Of a DNA stretch of 64,000 nt, positions 37,881-49,636 are shown piece after piece; positions within the stretch are counted from its first letter, which is position 1, and each line of letters opens with the position of its first letter. A model generated the notes under the pieces. That model saw only the letters and a program-made list of their open reading frames with translations, was not told the origin of the DNA and ran no database searches. The translations under genes were made by a program, and so were the position numbers. The stretch lies in contig CM038221.1 in NCBI GenBank assembly GCA_021442155.1, forward strand, positions 40,743,648 through 40,807,647, in the 5' to 3' direction. Source of the DNA: Cymbidium sinense (Eukaryota > Streptophyta > Magnoliopsida > Asparagales > Orchidaceae).

Positions 37881-39776
37881 ATTGCTGACTGTTTCAATCA
37901 ATAAGCTGATAGGATTCTCCTTCGTATACCTTCTCAATAACATAAGGGCCTTCCCAATTAGCTTCAACTTTGACACCAATATTACAATGTGGAATAGGTG
38001 GTCTTCTTAGTACCAAGACCAATTCTTTTTTTTTTAAAGTTCCACTTAATCTTATGGAAAACTTTTATAAGATGGTGGTAAGACCTGCAATGACTTATGG
38101 TGCATAATATTGGCCAATATAAGAGAAGCATAAGACTAAGTTAAGTGTTACAGAGATGAGGATGCTCAGGTGGATGAGTGGCTTTACTCTTAGAGATAAA
38201 ATATGAAATGAGTATGTTCAGGAAAAAGTTGGAGTAGCTCCAGTGGCAAATAAGATTAGAGAGAGTGGCCTTAGATGGTTTGGCCACATAAAGTGTCGGC
38301 CATCCGATGACCCGGTTAGGTTAGTAGATGCATTGGATTTGCCTTATATTAAGAAATGTAGAGGTAAACCTAAAAATACTTGGCTAAGATGTATAAAAAT
38401 GACCTTAGTATACTTGAATTAAATGAGAATTTGATACATAATAGGACACAATGGAGATGAAGGATTCATGTAGCTGACCCCACTTAGTGGGATAAAGGCT
38501 TATTGTTGTTGTTGTTGTTGTTGCCCCGAGGTGCATTGAACTGTCAAAAGCCTTGGACATTCTTGTTTGATAGATTTCTAAGTTTTGTTGAGCTTAGAGT
38601 CTAACTTCATCATGGGCGTCAAGCTCTTCCATCCATAAATGAGCATTCTCCTCTTGAGTTAAGTTGAACTGGATAGCTATTCAAAGTGATGGAAACTTGA
38701 CCTCTAGCAATAGTACTGCTTTTAACTTTGAATGTTAAAGCATATGTAGTGGCTTTAATTTGTGTTTTATAGGTGGTTTGATATGCCTACAATGCTTCTA
38801 TCATCTTCGTGTGTCACTCTTTTTTAATCTTCTTAAGAATCTTTTTTAACAACTTCACAAAAGTCTTGTTGAAAGCATTTGCCTAATCATTAGCTCTTGG
38901 ATTAAATCTTCATACTCTTGAATGCTAGGCCATTGTCTAAAATAAAATGATGTGGCACACTGAATCTATAAACAATATGTTCGGTGAATAAGTCAATGAC
39001 TTGCTCAATAGTGACTTCTTTGAATGGAGCTCAACCAATTTAGAAAAATAATCAATTGCTGCTAAGATGAAGCAATGGCTGGCTGATGATGATAGATTAA
39101 TCAGTTTGATTTTATCAATTCCCCAACATTCAAATGGCCAAGATGCTACCGTTGGATGTAGCAGATTTAGAGGTTGGTGAATAATGTTACCATGGATCTG
39201 ACATTCATGACACCTTTGGTGATCAATACAATCTTTCACCATCGATGGATAATAATATCCCATTTCTTAATTTTAATTGCCATCATAGAGCCATATTGAT
39301 GGGCATCACAAAACTCTTCATTAATTTCAATCATTACTTTGTTGGTTTCATCTAGTCCCGAATAGTGTAACCACATTTTTTTGAAGGATGTACACTATAG
39401 CGTGTCATTAGAATATGCATAACACATGATAAGTTTCTCTATTTGTGAGAAAAATGATTTACTACTGGGTCACTTTTCTTTTTTAAAGTAGTCAATGAAT
39501 GGTTGCCTCCAGTCATTAGGTACTTTCACCATGTATGCTTCCAATCGTATTTCTGAAAGCTCGTCAAACTTGAGTTCTATTGAGTTAACTTATCTCGTTC
39601 ATGTAATGGAGTGTGAGGATGAACTAGAGTTGCATCTTACTAACTTATGCTTGATGACCCCTCTTCATATGACAAGTATGAATTTATAAGCTACAAAACT
39701 CGATGAGTGAGGACATTGCTTATCACATAGTCATCATTTATACTCACCATCTCCTTAGTCAGTTTGGCTAGGCAAT
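37880..39776 (-). pseudogene. Integrase region of a minus-strand Tat/Ogre Ty3/gypsy element (fragment)
   Basis: Reading leftward on the minus strand. VPNDWRQPFIDYF at about 39515 is the linker before integrase. GYYYPSMVKDCIDH.RCHECQIHG (39260-39180) is the end of the H2C2 zinc-binding domain. SWPFECWGIDKI (39140-39105) and AAIDYFSKLVELHS hold the first catalytic Asp residues and are within the longest open frame, 39263-38937. ...LLKKILKKIKKE, then EAL*AYQTTYKTQIKATTYAL, follow at 38870-38745. VEANWEGPYVIEKVYEGESY (37970-37905) is the C-terminal GPY-like module. The frame has several stops and frameshifts and is split by a LINE at 38036-38523. Its upstream part is cut off at 39776 by the plus-strand element. 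Confidence 0.82.
38036..38523 (+). mobile_element. 5'-truncated RTE-type LINE, 3' end only
   Basis: Translation from the start gives KMVV.PAMTYGA, then MRMLRWMSGFTLRDK, EYVQEKVGVAPVANKIRESG and LRWFGHIK, with stops between some pieces. This is the C-terminal region of RTE-clade LINE proteins. It ends in (TTG)n at 38502-38523, the microsatellite tail usual for RTE elements. It is the same family as the LINE at 40990-42868: the complement of 41401-41470 shares TTTTATAAGATGGTGGTAAGAC. It sits inside the integrase fragment in the opposite orientation. No clean target duplication was found. Confidence 0.85.
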
Positions 39777-40120
39777 TGTTGACCTCATTTTTAGAATGAG
39801 CCCTCAACCCCTCCATCTTAGACATAAGAGTACTCTTAGACTTTAAGAGTTTCCTTAGTCTTAAGACACTTCTAGTGATTAGGTGAACACTTAACCTAAC
39901 CCTAGAGACTTAGAAGAGTTAGCCATAGGAATAGGTCATGCCTTAGGAGTGTTAGAAAATTTGCCTACCCTTAACTTGAACCACTCTTCACCTTCCTTCA
40001 AGTCAAACTCCAAATCAATCTTATTTGATTTTCTCCAAACCCAAATCAATTCCATGTGATTGAAATCCATAATTGAAATCCGTGATTGAAACCCATGAAT
40101 GAAATTCCTAAGTCCAAATC

Positions 40121-40470
40121 TTTCTTAAGTCCTTAATCTTCTTTTAAGGACTTAGCAAAAATCATGTTCAAACTAATTCAAACTCATGAGATTTTCTCAT
40201 AATTTATTTATATTCTCATTTATATTCACATATATAAATGAAATATAAATTCAAACCAATCAAACTAAACTCAAAGTTCAAAATCATTTCATAAAATTTC
40301 CTAAGTCCTTTAAATTCTCTCTTAAAGGCTTAGCCTAGATCATGATCAAATCCTTTCAAATCCTTGAAATTTTCTCATAACCCATTTATATTCTCATTTA
40401 TATTCACATATATAAATGAAGTATAAATTCAAACAATCAAAACCAATTCCAAAAATCAAACTCAAATCCA
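40121..40470. repeat. Two ~178-bp tandem units inside the LTR
   Basis: CTCATTTATATTCACATATA and its flanks occur in both units about 178 bp apart (ATTTTCTCAT at 40191 and 40369). A third, more diverged unit may follow to about 40600. Each unit opens with an imperfect hairpin such as TAAGTCCTTAA/TTAAGGACTTA. The same duplication is in the 3' LTR (61879-62215), so it predates insertion. Confidence 0.85.
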
Positions 40471-40977
40471 CTCAAAATCCAACCTAAGCCTTTAAAGTCA
40501 AAATTTTGAACTTAGCCAAATCAACTTCAAATCATGCCAAACTCTTGATTTTCCTTCATGATTCAATCAACCCTAAAATCATGAATCCAAATATAAATAC
40601 AAACTTCAATCACTAATCCAAAACTCAATTCAAAAATTAAACCCCAAATCCATTCATGTTCTTCCTTTGAATATGAAATTGTCAAATGAATCAAAACCCA
40701 TTTGACTTCAAACCACTTGCAAATGGATTTATATCTCAATCATAACTCCATATACAAGTTTAATCAAACTGAAATCAAGCTTTGACCAAGCTCTTTGACC
40801 CACTTAGCCTCACTTGACCCAAAGTGACCTAAAGTACCCCTATGAGCCAAATTCTAACCCTAACCAAATTGGATTGAATCAAACTAACATATGCCTCTCT
40901 CATCATGATCAAGATCATCATAAAATGATCTATCAAATTGCAAGTCAAACCTAATGGTTGACCAAGTCAACACTTAG

Positions 40978-40989
40978 CCAAAATGAAAC
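40978..40989. repeat. Target-site duplication, left copy (RTE LINE)
   Basis: CCAAAATGAAAC, repeated exactly at 42869-42880. The sister LTR has it once (about 62739), so this is a proven insertion duplicate. Confidence 0.93.
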
Positions 40990-40991
40990 TT

Positions 40992-41026
<35 letters not shown>

Positions 41027-42868
41027 GCCTTAATCCCACTAGGTGGGTGTATGAATCCATGCTCCATTGTGCCCTATTATGTTCTCATTTAAATCAAGTA
41101 TACTAAGATCACTTTTATACATCTTAACCAAGTCTTTTAGGTCTACCTCTACCTTTCTTAACATAAGGCAAATCTAATGCATCTACTTTTCTCATCATGG
41201 ATGGTACGCTTTATGTGGCCAAACCATCTAAGGCGACTCTCCCTAATCTTTATCTACCACTAGAGCTACTCCAACTTTTTTCCAATATACTCATTTTGCA
41301 TTCTATCTCTAAGAGTAAAGCCACTCATCCACCTAAGCATCCTCATCTCACTCTTGAACTTAGTCTTATGCTTCTTTTATTGGCCAACATTCTTTATAAG
41401 TCATTCATGTCTTACCACCATCTTATAAAATTTTCCCTTAAGTTTAAGTGGAAGTTTTCTATCACATAATAGGCCAGATGCATTCCTCCACTTCAACCAT
41501 CCAACTTGAATTCTACTAATAACATCTCCATCTATTTCACCATCATTTTGAACAATAGAGCCTAAATATCTGAAACTCTCACTCTTATTAATGACTTGTT
41601 CACCTAATGTCACAACACTACCACTAGAACTTCTACAACTAAAATTACACTCCATATATTCGCTTTAGATCTACTTAAATGAAAACCTTTAGACTCTAGA
41701 GTTGACCTCCATAATTCAAGTTTCGTTGGACTCCCTCTCTAGTCTTATCAGAAGAAGAATGTCAAAAAGCATACAACAAGGTACATCTTCTTGTAAATGC
41801 CTAGTAAGAACATCCATAACTAAAGTAAAAAAGATAAGGGCCAAAAGCTGATCCTTGATGTAATCCAACTAAAATAGGAAAATATTTTGTCAATCCTCCT
41901 TGTGTTTGGACACAAGTAACACTAGTATACATATCCTTAATGACTTGAATATAACCCATATTAACTCCTTTCTGTTCTAGAACTCTCCAAAGAACATCTC
42001 TTGAAACTTTATCATAATCTTTCTCTAAATCAATAAATATCATATGTATATCCTCCTTACTTTCTCTATGCTTCTCCATCAAACCCCTTAACAAATCTAT
42101 AGCATTCATAGTAGATCTACCTGGCATGAAACCAAATTGATTGTGAGATACTTCTGTATCACATCGTAACCTATGCTCAATTACTCTCTTCCATAATTTT
42201 AATGTATGGCACATTAACTTAATTCCTCTATAATTTGCACACTCTTGTGCATCACCTTTATTCTAAAATATAGGAACCAACAAACTATTTCTCCTCTCAT
42301 CTGGCATCTTTTTAGTCTTTAAAATGACATTAAAAAGATTTGTAAGCCAAGAAATTTCTTGATCTCCTAAACATTTCCACACTTCTATTGGAATATTATT
42401 CGGTCCTACTGCTTTTCCACATTTCATTTTCTTTGAAGCTTCACTAACTTCATATTTACTAATACGAAGATAAAAATAAAATTCTCTAATTTTGTTTAGG
42501 GTATTAAGGTTGCTAAAATCAATCATACTTTCAGATCTTTCATTGAAAAGTTTATCGAAATACCTCATCCACCTATATTCAATATCCTTTTCTATAAAAA
42601 GCATTTTATTATTTTCATTCTTAATACACCTCACTTGAACTATATCTTTACTTCTCCTATCTCTTTGGTTGGCTAACTTATACATACATCTTTCACCTTC
42701 TTTGGTATCTAATCTATTGTATAAATCACTAAAAGCTAAATTTTTTTATACCGCTTAGAATCTCTTATAGGCCACTTTATATCTTTCCCAATTCTCCGAG
42801 TTTTTACATCTAAACCAAGTTTTATAACAATACTTCTTATTTTTTATCTTTTCTTGCACACTCCGACT
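40990..42868 (-). mobile_element. 5'-truncated RTE-type LINE inserted in the LTR
   Basis: Non-LTR retrotransposon on the minus strand. Frames at 42685-42263 and 42214-41801 give the reverse transcriptase: MKCGKAVGPNNIPIEVWKCL, NYRGIKLM, NQFGFMPGRSTMNAIDLLRG, MIFIDLEKDYDKV and GLHQGSAFGPYLF. Frame 41655-41401 gives the C-terminal FRYLGSIVQNDGEIDGD region. The catalytic YADD/FADD box is destroyed by a small deletion near 41772, leaving LFDI. No endonuclease domain is present, so it is 5'-truncated. The 3' end carries (CAA)n on the plus strand (40992-41026), the RTE tail. It is flanked by a 12-bp duplication (40978-40989, 42869-42880). The empty site survives in the 3' LTR near 62739. It is dead. 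Confidence 0.93.
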
Positions 42869-42880
42869 CCAAAATGAAAC
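42869..42880. repeat. Target-site duplication, right copy (RTE LINE)
   Basis: CCAAAATGAAAC, identical to 40978-40989. LTR sequence resumes with CTAACATAGC, as in the uninterrupted 3' LTR. Confidence 0.93.
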
Positions 42881-43899
42881 CTAACATAGCTAAAATATAC
42901 CATAGGCCAAATTGATTGAAACCATTGATCTGAGTTCATTAATGAGCTATGTTTGAACTTGACCAAGTCAACAATTGAGCCTACTAGCCCAATTGGCCAC
43001 TTGACCCAAGTTGACCCAACTTGACCTAAAGGGTCAAAATGTGTCAAACTTGATCTAATCCAAATTGATTGAAACCAATGGGCCAAGTTCATTCCAAATC
43101 ACTTGTTAAACTTGACCAAAGCCTCAATTGGCCAACTAGACTCTAGCCCAATTGATCATGAACCCAACTTAACCTAAGGGGTCATGTTGAGCCAAATTCA
43201 AACTTAACCAAAATTGATTGAAAATAAAGATACCAATCCACTTCATATGACTAACCAAACCTAGACCTAGCTCAAATAGGTCAAATGGGTCAAATTGGTC
43301 AACCTGACCCATTTAACATAAATGAAGTCATATGAGCCAAATTCAAACCTAAACCAAATTGAATCAAACCAAAGCCACCAAAACATTTCAAATGGTCATA
43401 TGAACTTGACCCAACTATTGGTTTGATCCATTTGAATTAATTGACCAAGTTGACCCATTTTGACCAAAATGGGTCAACATGAGCCAAAGAATACCAAATG
43501 AACTCCAAATCCAATGAAACTTAGCCAAACCTATTTTCTCAACACACCCAACATATCTAAATTCAAAAATAATTCAAATGGCCATTCTACCCTTAGGCCA
43601 TAGAAAAAATTTTGGTCAAATCCATGGGGAATTTGGTCAAGTCCTCTTCATACCGACTTCATACCTTCCTACTAGGTCAAGTAAACCCTATGGAGGGTGG
43701 TGTACCCAACCCAATGGGTTCGGATCAGCCCAACTTAACCCAAGGCCAAAATTGAGCATATGGCTCAAATTGGCCATATGGAAAACATCCCTCCACTTAT
43801 TTTGAAGCACATGGGAGGTTACCACTCCACTCCATAGCCCAAATCAACCATGTGCAATCTTCTAATCCAAACAACCCATTGCATAACGTCAATTGGATC

Positions 43900-44520
43900 A
43901 AAAAGGTAAGCATAGCTTCGACCGTCCGATTGCCATATGGGGAGATATTCTATCCCTAATTCCACTTGAATTCAATAGGGGCTAATTCGATTAAGTGTTA
44001 GAGAGTGTTAGGAGCCATCCTAGAGTGATCCTAAGCTTCTTAGAAGGATTTCAAATTTGCCATTCTCAATTTTCTTCAAGTGAAAATAGGGAACTCCATT
44101 GATTTGCAAATTTTCTCCACACATCAAATCAAGCCAATTCCCTTTGCACACTCCCTCAGGGGACCAAGTCGAGATTGTCTAAGCTCTCTCTCAAGTTCCA
44201 AAGGCAAGAAGAGATCAAAGCCGTAAGGGATCTAAGGAGGGGCTAGTTTATAGAGCAATCCACTCAACCTCAAGAGCTAAAACTTTCACCACAGCTTCAT
44301 CTCAACCAAATGAAGCTCCTCCAAGGGAATCGAGCACCGGTGATCACCTCCGATAAGGTTAGAAATTTTTTGACCACTAAACTCCATGTGTGTTGGTCCT
44401 TGTGAATGAAATGTTAATGGCATGAAATTTCAACCGTTAGATGTGATTGTCATTAGGGTTAGATGGTGTGTGCAAGATTTCATTCCAATCCGAGCTCGAT
44501 CGAGCTCAGATCTTTCCTTT
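43900..44520 (+). other. GC-richer block of the 5' LTR (possible LTR promoter region)
   Basis: It is homologous in position and sequence to 14650-15620 and, reversed, to 29400-30140, and is repeated at 63800-64000 in the 3' LTR. It contains TTCAAGTGAAAATAGGGA and many short frames, none conserved. Its distinct composition within AT-rich LTR DNA suggests a regulatory or transcript-start role; that is inference. Confidence 0.35.
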
Positions 44521-47500
44521 GAAAGTGGATGGTCTCCATTATTCCTCATTAAAGAATAGAGATGATCTCTGGCCGTCCATCCATGCATTTTGGATGGACA
44601 GTTGAGATTAAATGCACGTTTTAAATCCTATTTCATCTTTTTAAAACTGTGAGTTAAATCCTAGCCATTCCATCCTTAATCGAACGATGGATACCAAACT
44701 TCGCCGCAGATGATTTTAAGTGGCTCGGTGCTTGGGTGTAAAGCACATCGAGTCCGCTCATGTCACCATTAGACTAAGGGATTAATTTGGTTTTAAATAA
44801 CTTTAATTAATCCATTAATCTTCAAAAAATTATATCTATCTAAAGAAAAATCAAAAAAATATGAGGTAAATTGCCACTGAAAGATAATTCAATCTAGAAT
44901 ATTCTAAAATTGGTTTTAATGGATTTTGAATATTGTCTTTCTTTGATTTTGGTTTTTATTGATAATATTAATTTACTAATTACTCCTTAATTAATCCGGT
45001 GATTAATTTCAAACTTCTTGAGCATATTTTGAGGGATGACTTCTGCCTCCGCTAATTTTCTTGGGATTTATTGGTGGCTTAATTGGGGGAATTGCTAATG
45101 CATTTCCTAATTACCACTTTCATGTAATTAAGGATAATTAAGGGTTTAATTAGTGTTTTCATCCCTTTTTGAAGTTGATTAAGGTATAATCCAATGAATA
45201 GGAGTTTAGGGAATAATTTTGGGGCATTTCCCTAAGCTATTCCCTAAACCCCCTTTTCTTTCTTAATCTTATTTTAATTAAGGGCTAATTCAATAATTAC
45301 CCTCTTAAATAATTTCTTAAAATTCTAAAACTTTTTAGAACTTAATTAATCTACTTTGAGTAGATGCTTAGGTGTTCAAGAGCCTAAGTTTAAGAAATCA
45401 AAACTCAACTCATGTGTGAGGGGTGTTTTGAAATTACTTAAGTTAAACCCTTAGTTTAATTAATCATTAATCATGAGCCAAATTGCATTAGGCCCTTTCT
45501 TCCTAGGTGCATTGAAAATTTAAATTCCTTGTGAGTTTTTATGTCATCTCATTGGCCCATAATTATTTGGTTAACTATGCTAAGGTGATGTAGGTAAGGG
45601 CTAATTAACATGTTTAATTCCTACCTTAACCTAATCAAAATATAAAATGAATCTAAACATCTAAAAATTAAACAAAAATGTCAAACATATGTAGGAATGG
45701 GTTAGGAACAACAAACTCAATTCACATTTTCAAAATTAAATCAAACTCAAGATCAAACAAAAATCATATTAAATAAACTTTGATTTACTTTAAGCTTTAT
45801 TATTTCATAAGATTGTCTTTAGGTTTTAATTGAAGTGAATATGTTTACATGCTTTCATTGCTTTAGTTCTTCCCTAACATGCTAAATATGTATGTTATAT
45901 GGTTTCATGTATCCATGATTTCCAAAAATCAAATTTAAAATGAAAATGTTTCCTTTATGTCAAAATTGCATGTGTTGGCTAAAGTAAGAATATGAGTGGC
46001 TATTATCACTATTAAATTCAAATTAATTTTAAAATATATGAATCAATTATAAAATTTGAAAGTGTGTTACTTATATCTTATTTATAAGTTTGCATGTGAG
46101 TAAAATATAAGGATGTGCTTAGTATAGGTTTTCTTCTCTCTCCTCTTTTAGTATAATTTTGAATAGGATTTGGCAAGTGTATGGTTCATTTGAAAAGAAC
46201 CTAACATTGCCTAATTCCATATCCTATTCATTCATACTATCATTTAAGAAGGATACCTATGCTTGCACATATAAATTGCATAAACAAAATAAATCAACTA
46301 ATACAAATTTTTGCATTCTTTCTTTTTCATTCATATCTTTTGTACACATGCTTATATTTAAGGAAAGTGGTATATTAGTATGGATAACCCCGAGGTTGTG
46401 AGGCTTTAAGTAGCTCTATATAGGTCTTGTACCTTACACTTAGTTAACATCATCTTCATATCATACATTCATGTGCATGTGAAAATTAGATAAAACTTAA
46501 TGAAATCATCATCAAATGAATTAGCATGCATCATAAAGTGTGTTAAACATTCTAATTTTCATGTATAGATATGCTTATACATATACATGTTACATGTTGG
46601 GAAATGAAAGTGTATGTTTTGTGAATTTAGTTCATTTTACTTAAAATGCCTTTCTTTTCGTTTAGAGTTCATCTAAACTTAGGATTGATTAAAACACTTA
46701 ATTAAAAATTCACTAAACATGAATCTACTTTAGAAATTACTTAGGTTAGGAAGGGAAGTTCTCTTCTCTCTCTTTATAACTTAGTAATTAATTGTAGGAT
46801 TCACTTGAATCAATAAAATAAAATCAAAATAATTAAATAATTAATAAATCCACTACATTACTTCACACTTAGATTCTAACTTAAATCCATAGCTAAGCAT
46901 ACCACAAACCTCAAAGCACACATTAGGCTAAGTCACTACTTGCTTTAGGTTAGGGCGGTGCATGGTGTGATGCTTGCTTTTATTTTGTGATATATATTTT
47001 AGTCTAGATGTTAGGATGTATGCATGTAGAATGAATGGTAGGTGATCTTAACCATTATCTTATGAGGATTGTGCTTAAGCTATAATAAATAAAAATATAA
47101 ATATTCTTTTATTGTGCAGGTGCTTATACCCCTAAGAATAATCTAATAGGCTAGGTGGACTTAGTCACCCATGTGTGGGGTGATAAGTCCAATATACATG
47201 CTTGGGATTTGTGTGATTTGTTTAGCTAACCTTTATTTTGCAGGTGTTAGCTAGATTTACTTTTCCTTTTCATATAATTTGGGCAATTAGGATTTTGGAA
47301 TGATTATTATGAAGATTAGGATGAGCATTGATCATAAGATCTCATTTTATGCACCATGTGAAGCCTTGGAGCATCCACCTTCCAACCATCAAAAGAAGAA
47401 AGAAGAAAGAAAGGAGATGAAAAAAGAAAAGAAGAATGAAGAAATGAAGCTTGAAGACCCCATAATAATGTGTTCCTTGCTTAATTGTATTTAATTCATT

Positions 47501-49636
47501 TGTAATCTGGTTGTATAAGGGTAGAGCTCTTACAATTTATTTTGGGTTTGTCTGTGTGGTATAATGGCCTCTTATTCTTTTGTGATTAGCTTTATAAATT
47601 GATTGATGATTATTTGTAGCATTAAGTGGCATCCTTTTCTAGTTTCTTCCTTGCTTTATGTATGGCCTGGATGTGGATTAGACTCTTAGAAAAAATAAAT
47701 ATTTTACCAAATCTAATAATTCAAAACTAAAAGTAAAGAACACATAATCTCACCTAAAGCTTAGGCTAAAATTAAGATAAAAGAATTAGTAACCCCTTAG
47801 CTAGATGAGTAATTCTTTTATAACATCATGCAAAAATGCATATTATTTTCACTCTTGATTGGAGGGCTTCCACCTTCATTGAAACTTGGCTTGACCTTTG
47901 AGAGCCATGGTGGAAATACACCTCCTCCCTTCTGATTTTGGCCAATAATCTTTTCTCATGCATTAGGCATATGAATCCTATTAGCTGAGTCAAAATAATT
48001 GTCCAAAAATGAAAATAAAATGAATTGCATTAGATTTAGGTCATTTGAAGCATACCCTTACATGATCTAGTCTCTTTAAGGAGTGAGTTTAAGGACTTAG
48101 TCTCGTTCTAAATGAATAATAGCCTAACTATCTTACATAAGCATAAGACTTTTCTACATGAATTTAAAATCATAGGAGGAGTTAGTTGGCGGCTACCCCT
48201 AGAAAGTTGTAAGTCCAAGTAGTCGGGTGGTTTGTCCTCTCTTGTAGAGGCAAACCAAATACCCATTTTACCTTAGATTTAGGTTGTGCTTTCTCGCCAA
48301 AGCTCCATAGATTTAGGTTAGGTTGCTTCTCTCCCTTTGTGGGTCATAAGCATAAATCCTCACCTCTTAGGCATTTCCATAATCTTGTGTTGTGGAATCA
48401 TAAAAATTTCTAATGAAAAATTCAACTTAAACAAATTAAATCAATTTCAAAAATGTAAAGCCCAACTATAGGATAGTTTGGGATGCTCAATAGGTTTTTT
48501 AGCATCGTAGGCATCTCCTACTTATCTTTCTTTGGCTTCGATACTAACTCCCTCTCTTTGATCAATCCCATTTGATCTTCCAAAATAAAATAATCGATTG
48601 ATAGTCCTACTATTGAAATCTTTGAAGATAATGATCATTTACTTTAATTGAGAGTATTCTTGAGGGATCTCATTAGGATATAACTATGGGGCTTGTAGGG
48701 AACTTAACAAACCTAATTTAAAATAAACCACTTTACTTTTCCATGTAAAGTAGGGGAAGAATCTTTGGTACATATCACCATTGTCCTTAGTCCTTGTTGA
48801 GGTGATTAGGTCTATTGGGGTGGTACTTCTATCTTTCGAGATAATACACCTCTCCTCAATGTCATACTTGATCACCCTCAATAAGAACATATGTGGATCT
48901 ATGTTGTGTTAAAAATGCAAGAAAGAGAATGTAGATGTAAATTTTCATCCTCATCTTATCCCGTATAGAGTGAGGATGGAAGTATATATCATATTCTCAA
49001 AAGAAAATGAAAATTTTTCACCATAGATTTTTCTAATGACTTTGCTGGGGATGGTTCCTCTCTCCATATTTGGTAAATGATCGATATCTTTGAGTATTGA
49101 TAGTGGGCTTGTACTTTGGTATGAATCCAAGACTATCTTTCTTTATGTTGGCACTTAGCTTATTCCATCCTTAAGTTAAGCTAGCTAACATCTTTAGGTT
49201 TTAGGACCTCACCCCACGTTGGTCTTAAAACCCCCATTGGATTTTCTAATGGGTAAAATAAAAAGATATAAATAAAAAGAAAACATTTAAAAACTTCATC
49301 CTTATCATTTTTATGATAAGGAAAGGTTCATTATAAAATAATAAAGATAAAATAAAATTTTCATTAAAATTTTGCTTTTCAAAAAACACTCTTTCAAAAA
49401 TGCACATAATAAAATATTTTTCACAAAATTTTCTTAAATCACCCTCATTTAATAGTTCTAATAATTGTTACATGTAGGAATCTTCAAAAAATGAAACTAA
49501 CAATCTTTTCCAAAAGCACAAATGAACATCTTCCTTCAATTTTTGATGAAGATTTCATTTTCAAAAATAAAATAAACAATCATCTTTCCAAAAATAACAA
49601 CTAAAAATAAAACTTTCAAAAAAGACATATGAACCT

